Of a stretch of 64,000 nt of DNA, positions 46,366 through 53,018 are shown one piece after another. Origin of the DNA: Minicystis rosea. Its GTDB lineage: Bacteria; Myxococcota_A; Polyangia; Polyangiales; Polyangiaceae. The notes under the pieces were generated by a model that saw only the letters and a program-made list of their open reading frames with translations, ran no database searches and was not told the DNA's origin. Location of the stretch: NCBI GenBank assembly GCA_001931535.1, contig CP016211.1, positions 6,369,573 to 6,433,572 of the forward strand. Direction: 5' to 3'. The translations under genes were made by a program, and so were the position numbers. Numbering within the stretch: the stretch's first letter is position 1; each line of letters opens with the position of its first letter.

Positions 46366-46422
46366 CTGCCGTGGGGCCTCGCGCGCCGACGCGGCCTCGT
46401 CGGCGCGCAGCTCCCACGGCAG
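46366..46422. other. Long two-part hairpin (57 bp)
   Basis: An outer perfect pair CTGCCGTGGG (46366-46375) / CCCACGGCAG (46413-46422) encloses an inner perfect pair GCGCGCCGACG (46381-46391) / CGTCGGCGCGC (46398-46408) with a 6-nt loop. Twenty-one of about 25 positions per arm pair. It could be a structured RNA or a DNA cruciform-prone site, in a gap next to a MITE-like element. Confidence 0.55.
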
Positions 46423-46450
46423 ATCGAGGTCTCGAGCGCTACCGCATCAA

Positions 46451-46603
46451 GAGCGCCTAACAGAATCGGACCGAGCAGGCCAAGGAGACGCAAGCGCGTC
46501 GAGGCGCGAAGGCGAAGGCGTACAGAAGTACGCCGAAGCCGAGCAACGAGAGGCGCGCGCCGCGTATCCGCAGGCCAGCGACGGGAGATTCTGTTAGACG
46601 CTC
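46451..46603. mobile_element. MITE-like element: 153 bp with 17-bp terminal inverted repeats
   Basis: The ends are GAGCGCCTAACAGAATC (46451-46467) and its inverse GATTCTGTTAGACGCTC (46587-46603), matching at 16 of 17 positions. The trinucleotide CAA flanks both ends directly (46448-46450 and 46604-46606), as a 3-bp target duplication would. A perfect 7-bp hairpin GGCGTAC-agaa-GTACGCC sits at the centre (46517-46534). No transposase frame fits inside, so it would be non-autonomous. The right end lies 7 bp from the stop codon of the lipoprotein gene at 46611, so it might also act in 3-prime processing. Confidence 0.6.
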
Positions 46604-46610
46604 CAAGGGC

Positions 46611-47860
46611 TCAGAAGCACTGGAACCCCAGATAGAGTTGATCGTTGTCGTCGACGTCCCCATCGGTGTTGAGCCCGAACAGCGACACCGTCTGTCCGCT
46701 CAGCGTGGGCGTCGTGCAGGTATCGTCGACACCGATCCCGTTCACGCACGTGCCCTCGCCCGCGTGCCCCCATTTGATGGGCGGCGTGGAGCAGCCCGAG
46801 CACTTGTCCTGCCACCCGAGGTACACGCGGCAATGCGCGCCGAAGAAGGCCTGCACCAGCGCCGCGGGGCTCTCGCACTGCACGCCGCCGCCGGCGAGCG
46901 TGCCGACGACGAACTGGCCCTCTGGACAAGTCCCTGTCTCCGGCCCGCCTGCGGGCGCCTCCGCCGTGCAGTGGAGCCCGACGTAGAGCTTGTCGTTGTC
47001 ATCGATGTCGCCGTTCGGATCGAGGCCGAAGAGGTTCACCGTCTCGGTGCCGAGCATCTCGGTCGTGCAGGTGTTGGTGCCGCCGCCGTTCTGACAGGTC
47101 GCGTCGTTGACACGCCCCAGAACGGCGGAGGCGTGGTGCACCCATCACACGAGTCCTGCCACCCGAAATAGAGCGAGCAGCTCTGGCGGACGAACCCGAG
47201 CACCGCGCCGCTCACCGGCGCGCAGGTCACCTTCGTGCCTTCGATGCCGGTCACGAGCTCACCGGCCTTGCACGGCCCGGCGGCGCGCTCGCTCTCCCCG
47301 GTGCCGCAGTGAAAGCCGACATAGAGCTTGTCGTTCCCATCGAGATCGCCGTCGGGGTTGATGCCGAACAGGCGGACGGAGTCCGTGCCCAGCGTCGCCG
47401 TCGTACACACGTTCGCGGCTCCCAAACCGATATCGCACGTCGCACCGTTGGTGCGCCCCCATTTGGTCGGCGGGAGGCCGCACCCGTCGCAGTTGTCGCG
47501 CCATCCGAAATACACCGAGCATCCTTCGTTGATGGCTGTGCGGCTCGCGTCGTCGATCGAAGAACACGTGATCTTCCCGTTGCCATCGAGGCCTGTCACG
47601 ATCTCGCCGGCAGGGCACGCCTGCGCCGCGATGCCGCTGCTGCTCGACGAAGAGGACGAGGACGAGGACGACGACGTGGCGCTGCCGCCGGTCCCCGCGC
47701 CGCCGTTCGATCCGGAGCTGCTGGTGCTCGCCCCTCCTCCGCCGCTCGCGCCCACTCCGCCCGATGGCACCCCGTCACTTCCGCGAGCGCATGCGGCGAG
47801 CAGCGCGATGACCGCCGATGAAGCAATCCACGCGGCGACGTTTCGATGTTCGACGATCAT
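46611..47860 (-). CDS. Lipoprotein with three Cys-containing repeats, frameshifted
   Basis: It starts at ATG 47860 (GGAGGG upstream) with a signal AAWIASSAVIALLAAC (lipobox LAAC) and a Ser/Gly linker. Three ~105-residue repeats follow, each with CPAGEIVTG, CSVYFGWRDNCDGCGLPPTK, WGRTNGATCD, VCTTATLGTDSVRLFGINPD and GDLDGNDKLYVGFHC. The frame breaks in repeat 2 at a GGGG run (~47113-47116, FWG|VST). One more G restores RVNDATCQNGGGTNTC and the rest, to a stop at 46611. The acidic NPDGDLDGNDK motif resembles calcium-binding loops. An error is more likely than decay, because both halves keep perfect coding bias. Exported; function unknown. Confidence 0.75.
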
Positions 47861-48208
47861 GAGCCCTCCAGCGAGCGAGCATACCCGATCACGAGCAATC
47901 GCTGCCGCACGGTCGCCCTGCGTGGATGGCGATGAACACGGAAGCAGCGCGTCATCTCCCCCTGCGCGCGCTTTCCGCGCTCGACGTCGTGGTTGCACGA
48001 GCTCGCGTCACGACAAGCCGGCGCCTCGTGCACGGGCCACTTCGTCCTGCTCCCAGCTCGTTGCTCCGTCCTCAGCCAACCATCCTGCAAAGGATGCCTG
48101 TCGCGTCTCGCCACACCCGTGGCGCCGATGTGCAGCGCGGTCATCCATCGGGCGCGGATACGCCGCCTGCATGCGTGTGGCCTCGTGCTTGCAGCCCCGA
48201 CCGGCACC
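47861..48208. other. Intergenic between divergent genes, no feature recognised
   Basis: About 350 bp separate the divergent starts of the Cys-repeat lipoprotein and the zinc metallopeptidase. Both promoters should be here. Open frames across it lack coding bias, and no repeat stood out. Confidence 0.4.
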
Positions 48209-49087
48209 ATGAGATTCGACGAAGACGATGTGGCGGACGGCTCCGAGGTCGAAGATCGCCGTGGATTCCCGGGCGGCGGGCTCGGGCTCGCCGGCTCCGG
48301 GTTGGGGCTCCTCGGGTTGATTGTCGTCGGTGTGGTCCGTCTCCTCGGAGGCGAGGTGACGACGAGCGATGGGCATCGACCGCCGCGTCACGACAACGAC
48401 AAGAGCGCCCGTGCCCCCAGCCACGCGCCTGTCGGCGGGAGCTGCCAAGGCGTCAGCTCGTCCACGGATCAAGGCAAATTCGTGACGTGCGTCCAAACCC
48501 ACGTGCAGCGCTTCTGGGCAGCGAAGCTCGGTCCGAGCTACGAGCCTGCGAAGATGGTCCTCTTCACGGACGCGACCTCGAGCGGCTGCGGCCAGGCCAG
48601 CGCGGCGACCGGCCCCTTTTATTGCCCGGCGGACCAGAAGGTCTATCTGGACACCGGTTTCTTCCAGGCGCTGCACACCCGCTTCCACGCCCAAGGTGGT
48701 GACTTCGCCGAAGCGTACATCGTCGCGCACGAGTACGGACACCACGTGCAGAAGCTCCGCGGAATCGAGACGCGGGTGCGCCGAGAGCAGGAGCGCGATC
48801 GCCGTCGCGCCAACGAATGGTCGGTGGCGCTCGAGCTCCAGGCCGATTGCTTTGCCGGCGTCTGGGCCCATGCGGCGTATGCGCAGGGAAAGGTGGCCAC
48901 CGAAGAGATCGCTCAGGCGCTCGACGCGGCTGCGGCCGTCGGTGACGATCGCATTCAACAGCAGGCGACAGGGCATGTGCGGCCGGAGCGGTTCACCCAC
49001 GGCTCCGCCCGAGAGCGCATGACGTGGCTCCAGCGCGGAATGGAGACCGGCGATCCGGCGCGCTGCGATACCTTCGCTTCACGCTGA
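48209..49087 (+). CDS. Membrane-anchored neutral zinc metallopeptidase (YpfJ-type)
   Basis: 292 residues from ATG 48209 (MRFDEDDVADGSEVEDRRGF). A Gly-rich hydrophobic segment (~23-47, LGLLGLIVVGVVRLLGG) anchors it in the inner membrane. The zinc site HEYGHH is at ~174-179 inside AYIVAHEYGHHVQKLRG, and a glutamate helix ALELQADCFAGVWAH follows at ~209, matching the neutral zinc metallopeptidase family (PF04228). Cysteines in GVSSSTDQGKFVTC and TSSGCGQ, with FYCPAD, are typical. It probably degrades periplasmic proteins; the physiological target is unknown in most species. Confidence 0.92.
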   Translation: MRFDEDDVADGSEVEDRRGFPGGGLGLAGSGLGLLGLIVVGVVRLLGGEVTTSDGHRPPRHDNDKSARAPSHAPVGGSCQGVSSSTDQGKFVTCVQTHVQRFWAAKLGPSYEPAKMVLFTDATSSGCGQASAATGPFYCPADQKVYLDTGFFQALHTRFHAQGGDFAEAYIVAHEYGHHVQKLRGIETRVRREQERDRRRANEWSVALELQADCFAGVWAHAAYAQGKVATEEIAQALDAAAAVGDDRIQQQATGHVRPERFTHGSARERMTWLQRGMETGDPARCDTFASR

Positions 49088-49140
49088 GCCGCGGCGTGCC
49101 CCGGAGCAACGGAAGTCGCTCGTCGTGATAACCTCACTCC

Positions 49141-49671
49141 ATGCACCGCACGAAGGGCAGCCATTGTTCCCATTGTGGCAAGGCATATCCCGAAGACCTT
49201 GCTTGGCCGCGGACCTGCCGAGGCGAAGGGAGCTGCGGCGCGACGAGCTATTTGAACCCGTTGCCCGTGGCCGTCGTGATCGTGCCCATCCTCGATGAAG
49301 GTGGAGAGCTCCTCGGCATCCTCGGTGTCCGCCGCGGGATCGAGCCGCAGAAAGGCAAGGTCGCGCTCCCCGGCGGCTTCATCGAGGTTGGTGAAACCTG
49401 GCAGGCGGCGGGCGCGCGCGAGGTCTTCGAGGAGACCGGGATCCGCATCGATCCGAGCACGATTCGCGACTTCGCCGTCCTCTCGTCGCTCGAAGGCCAC
49501 CTGCTCGTCTTCGGCCTCGCGGCGCCCTTGGCGGCCGCGTCGCTCGGCACGTTCGTCCCGACCGATGAGGCGAGCGAGCGGCCCATCATCGTTCCATCGA
49601 TGGTGGCCGAGCTCGCCTTTCCGCTGCACGTGGAGGCGGCGGGGAGATACTTCCGCTCACAGCCCATGTGA
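49141..49671 (+). CDS. Nudix hydrolase with N-terminal zinc-ribbon-like motif
   Basis: 176 residues. The Nudix box is intact: G79 with E85 and REVFEETG at 93-100 (GGFIEVGETWQAAGAREVFE), which binds Mg and hydrolyses nucleoside diphosphate-linked compounds. The first ~35 residues have CSHCGK and CRGEGSCG, a zinc-ribbon-like pair as in NudC/NUDT-type proteins, and LPVAVVIVPI begins the fold. Cytoplasmic. It follows the metallopeptidase by ~50 bp in the same direction. Substrate not determined; NADH, ADP-ribose or damaged nucleotides are possible. Confidence 0.88.
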   Translation: MHRTKGSHCSHCGKAYPEDLAWPRTCRGEGSCGATSYLNPLPVAVVIVPILDEGGELLGILGVRRGIEPQKGKVALPGGFIEVGETWQAAGAREVFEETGIRIDPSTIRDFAVLSSLEGHLLVFGLAAPLAAASLGTFVPTDEASERPIIVPSMVAELAFPLHVEAAGRYFRSQPM

Positions 49672-49797
49672 GGACGGATCCTGCCGCCGGCACGCGCATT
49701 TCATGCTCGTGCCTCCCTGGCCGGCTCGCCCCGATTCTCGATCTCGCGACCGCATGACGTATCGACGCCTGAAGCCACGAACCCCAGGCTCGTGCAC

Positions 49798-50145
49798 ATG
49801 ACGTCACGCCTGCTCTCCATTCCATGCCTGTTTGCAGCCCTCTTCGGCACCTCGTCCGCGCTGTGCAGCTGCAGCCGAACCGTCGAGCCGGGGGCGGTGG
49901 ACGCGGCCGCGCTCACGAAGCACGACGCCGTCGGCGTGATTCGCGCCGTCGATGCGGAGAAGAAGACCATCCTCGTCGCGCACCAGGAGATCGTGGGATA
50001 CATGAAGGCGATGACGATGCAGTTCGATCTGCGCGATCGCACGCTCGCGAGCGGCCTCGCCGTGGGCGACAAGATCGAGTTCACCTTCACCGATGACGGG
50101 CAGGGTCACATCGTGGTGCAGTCGGTGCGCAAAGTGGCTCCCTGA
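49798..50145 (+). CDS. CusF-like copper-binding lipoprotein
   Basis: 115 residues from ATG 49798 (a GTG two codons upstream is less likely). Signal LLSIPCLFAALFGTSSALCSC ends in a lipobox. The mature part matches the CusF/CopperBind beta-barrel: GVIRAVDAEKKTILVAHQEI, VGYMKAMTMQFDLRDRTLAS, GLAVGDKIEFTFTDD and HIVVQSVRKV. The H..I.GYMKAMTM segment carries the histidine and methionines used for Cu(I)/Ag(I) binding (family knowledge). It likely acts in the periplasm in metal tolerance or delivery, although no efflux pump is adjacent. Confidence 0.85.
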   Translation: MTSRLLSIPCLFAALFGTSSALCSCSRTVEPGAVDAAALTKHDAVGVIRAVDAEKKTILVAHQEIVGYMKAMTMQFDLRDRTLASGLAVGDKIEFTFTDDGQGHIVVQSVRKVAP

Positions 50146-50170
50146 AATCTCGGGGTGCCGCCCGACACCG

Positions 50171-51082
50171 TCACTTCGCGAGGCTCGGCTCGACGCGGGC
50201 CCGGCGCTTGCCGCCGTTCCACCAGAACGAAGGCTGGAGCAGCACGGAGTAATCAGGCTTCGTGACGGCGTCGAACGCCTCGCGGGAGCGCTCCCCGCGG
50301 GCCGTGCTGCAGCGCGCACAGATGCACTCCTCGGGGCCGGCCTTGTACACGCTGCCCGCGAGCTGATCCCAAATCTTGAAAAAGAAGCCCGTGTGCATGG
50401 GCTTGTTCAAGGTGGAGCGCGCGTGATGCACGTAGTGCTGGAAGGCCGTGTTGATGAAGGGGTGGTGCGCGTCGAGCCACGATGCCTCGTAGCCCCAGTG
50501 CAGGTACACGCCATATCCGTAGAAGAACGCGCCGTACGTGAGGAACAGGAGGTCCATGTTCACGGGCATGAGCAGCGGAATGAGGAGCAGGGGCGCCGAG
50601 CGGATGAGCTGATCGACGTGATCGTCCGCGATGACGGCGAACGGCGACGGATTGAAGAACACGTGATGCGCCTTGTGCTGCTTCCACCAGAAAGAGAACG
50701 AGTGCCCCAGGCGGTGATAGGCGAACTCGTAGAAGTCCGAGCCGATCCACACGATGAAGAAGCTCAGCACGAGGTAGCCGACGCTGTGCCCGCCGAGCCC
50801 GCCATAGGCCTTGGACCACCCCGCGTCGACCAGGTGAAGCGCGATCGCCGGGCAGAGCGTGGCCGTGTAGATGCCTTTGAGCATCTGCAGCACCTCACGC
50901 CGCACCATGGTGGGATCGGGGAACGCAGGATTCGATTTGTGCTGCCAAGTCTCGAAGGAAGGACGCCAGTAATACAGATAGAACAACGTGCCCGACATCA
51001 GCATGGTGAGCACGAAGGCGAGCGCGGTGAGCACGAGCCACGTCGTGAAGAAATTTCCGCGCTGAGCGATGGCGTAGAGCAT
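50171..51082 (-). CDS. Fatty acid hydroxylase/sterol desaturase-family membrane enzyme
   Basis: 303 residues from ATG 51082 (GGGAGC upstream). Several membrane helices (TTWLVLTALAFVLTMLMSG, VGYLVLSFFIVWIGSDFY, LLLIPLLMP). Three histidine boxes bind the di-iron centre: YHRLGHSF (HX3H), HKAHH (HX2HH) and HYVHH (HX2HH), with extra histidines in DAHHPFINTAFQH. This fits the fatty acid hydroxylase superfamily, which oxidises lipids or sterol precursors with O2. A Cys pair near the C-terminus (ECICARC) is unusual. Substrate unknown; hopanoid or ceramide-like lipids are possible in myxobacteria. Confidence 0.9.
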   Translation of the reverse strand: MLYAIAQRGNFFTTWLVLTALAFVLTMLMSGTLFYLYYWRPSFETWQHKSNPAFPDPTMVRREVLQMLKGIYTATLCPAIALHLVDAGWSKAYGGLGGHSVGYLVLSFFIVWIGSDFYEFAYHRLGHSFSFWWKQHKAHHVFFNPSPFAVIADDHVDQLIRSAPLLLIPLLMPVNMDLLFLTYGAFFYGYGVYLHWGYEASWLDAHHPFINTAFQHYVHHARSTLNKPMHTGFFFKIWDQLAGSVYKAGPEECICARCSTARGERSREAFDAVTKPDYSVLLQPSFWWNGGKRRARVEPSLAK

Positions 51083-51277
51083 GCTCCCAGCGTGCCCGCC
51101 CAACGGGCTCCCTGTCAATGTCGGACGGCGGCGCCGCTCGACCATCGTAGCGCCGCAGATTCATGGTGATTCCCGCGTCGTCTCGGCGACTTACGGCCGA
51201 ATCGTGGCGCCCCGGACGGGCCGTGCGCCGTGCCAGGGGTATCGACCACTGCGATTCGGCATCATCCCGATCCAACC

Positions 51278-51512
51278 ATGCAGATCGAATCCACGCTCGC
51301 CGCGGCCTTTCGCGTGATGTTTCCCGACGGCGCCACGCCCCCTCACCCACCTTCGTTGATCGCCTCGCTCTCCGTCCCCGAGCCCGGCGGCGATCCCTGC
51401 AAAAGGCTGGCGGATGCCGCATCTCTGCGACGTGCGCGGCGTGCGGGTCCCGAAGGAGATCCGCTGGCGCACCGACCCACCGTGCGTCGAGGTGGATCCG
51501 ATCCGCAAATGA
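51278..51512 (+). CDS. Small ORF (~77 aa), one-base frameshift
   Basis: ATG 51278 starts MQIESTLAAAFRVMFPDGAT and PPHPPSLIASLSVPEPGGDP. At a CCC/AAAA tract (~51397-51407) the coding-like frame changes by one base to KGWRMPHLCDVRGVRVPKEI and RWRTDPPCVEVDPIRK, ending TGA at 51512. Removing one base from a homopolymer gives a continuous protein with good codon bias. No signal peptide or recognised family. It ends 2 bp from the stop of the convergent PLP enzyme gene. Confidence 0.4.
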
Positions 51513-51514
51513 CA

Positions 51515-52780
51515 TCAGCGGCGCGTGCCGCCGAAATACCCGTGGAGCTCCGGCGGCAAGCTCGCTGGGTCCGCGGCCCCCAACACGAGCTTGCGTGCAT
51601 TGTGAGAGTGCCAGAAGAGCACGACCTTGCGTGACAGCGACGGCGCCTCCTCGATGAGCGCGGCCAGCGCCTTTCCCGTGTAGACCGGCTCGAGCTCGAT
51701 GCCAGCATGGTCGCGCCCCATCGCGATGGCGGAGCCCCCTTTGCGCGTCGACTGCCCATATCCGGCGCCGAGCTGCCGAGCATCGATGGAGATGTCACCG
51801 GAGCGAATCCCCACCTCCGGAAACGATGGGTCCAATCGCCGCAAATGGCCTTCCGTCTCCCCGGCCATGGCCATCATTCGGCTTTCGCTCGACGTGCCCG
51901 GGCTCGAAGCGCGCACCGCCACCACGCGCGTCGCGAGGCCGGCCGCGCGCAGACCGATGGCCAAACCAACGACGCTGCCCATGGTCCCCATGGCCATGTA
52001 GACGACATCGGGCTCGGGCATCTCTCCACGGCGCACCTGTTCGGCGAGCTCGAAGGCCGCGTTCACGAAACCGATGTTGCCGAGCACCGAGGATCCTCCC
52101 GCAGGAATGACATGAACCGGCTCGGCGCGATCGCGCTCGATCCGCCGCGCGATGGCCTCCGCTCCGCCGCGCTTCGGCGCCACGCGGATCTCCGCGCCGA
52201 AGTGGATCATCGCGAGGAGATGCTCGCGGACGCGCTCGTCCGCAGGCTCCGGCAAGAGGACGAGCACCGCGTGAAGGCCGAGCTGCTTTGCATAAATCGC
52301 CGTCGCCACCGCGTGGTTCGATCCCACGCCGCCGAACGTCACCACCACGCGGGCGCGCTTCTCGATCGCCTCCGCGAGGCAATGCTCGAGCTTGCGTACC
52401 TTGCCGCCGCCGTATTGCGTGCCGCTCCAGTCGTCACGCTTCACCCACAGCGACGCGATCCCAAGCCGATTCCCGAGATCGCTCGCCCGCTCGACGGGGG
52501 TCGGAAAGGTGCCGAGCGCGCGGTGAGGAATCGAGCCTCGAAGCGCAGGATGGGCCTGAAATAGAGGGTGCTCGCTCACGGGGAGAACGGCGGGATGGGC
52601 ATCTTCCAACGCCGCGCTCGCCGGTGGCGCATCGGGCATGATCGCGGAAGACGCCGGCTCCGATGCACGCGCCGCAGGTGGGGCAGGCCGCGCGCAACCG
52701 CCGAGCGCGGCAAGCGTCATCGCGCCGAACGCTCGGCGTGACAGGAGAACGGCACTGGGCTCATCGGGGCTCGAAGGCAT
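51515..52780 (-). CDS. Tat-exported PLP-dependent enzyme of the D-cysteine desulfhydrase/ACC deaminase family
   Basis: 421 residues from ATG 52780. The N-terminus has a twin-arginine motif SRRAFG (15-16) and a lipobox-like LAALGGC (Cys29), followed by a Pro/Ala linker to ~75. The PLP core shows GGGK (Lys127) in GTQYGGGKVRKLEH, GGVGSNHAVATA, PAGGSSVLGNIGFV and MAMGTMGSVVGLAIG for phosphate binding, the fold-type II layout of D-cysteine desulfhydrase and ACC deaminase. Export of a folded cofactor enzyme by Tat makes sense, because PLP is inserted in the cytoplasm. A periplasmic lipoprotein of this family is unusual. Substrate could be a D-amino acid or sulfur compound. Confidence 0.85.
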   Translation of the reverse strand: MPSSPDEPSAVLLSRRAFGAMTLAALGGCARPAPPAARASEPASSAIMPDAPPASAALEDAHPAVLPVSEHPLFQAHPALRGSIPHRALGTFPTPVERASDLGNRLGIASLWVKRDDWSGTQYGGGKVRKLEHCLAEAIEKRARVVVTFGGVGSNHAVATAIYAKQLGLHAVLVLLPEPADERVREHLLAMIHFGAEIRVAPKRGGAEAIARRIERDRAEPVHVIPAGGSSVLGNIGFVNAAFELAEQVRRGEMPEPDVVYMAMGTMGSVVGLAIGLRAAGLATRVVAVRASSPGTSSESRMMAMAGETEGHLRRLDPSFPEVGIRSGDISIDARQLGAGYGQSTRKGGSAIAMGRDHAGIELEPVYTGKALAALIEEAPSLSRKVVLFWHSHNARKLVLGAADPASLPPELHGYFGGTRR

Positions 52781-53018
52781 GACCCGCTGCAACGCTCGAC
52801 ACGCCCGAGCCTCTTCCCGCGCGCCTCCCCACACACGCGTGAGGGGCAATCGACATCGATGCTCGCGAAGCATCGATATGCGCTCTCATGAAGCCATCGA
52901 ACGTACGTCAACGATCTGCGCGCATCGGGGTGGGACAAGACGAGGCCACGTCGTCGGGTCCCCGTCGCGGCGGCGACGTCGCTTGCTTCTCGTGCCATGG
53001 CCTTCGTACAGTGTCGGT

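Noticed and set aside
46204..46635. Plus-strand Arg-rich ORF across the MITE-like element
   Set aside because: Composition is that of structured GC-rich DNA with inverted repeats, not of a gene.
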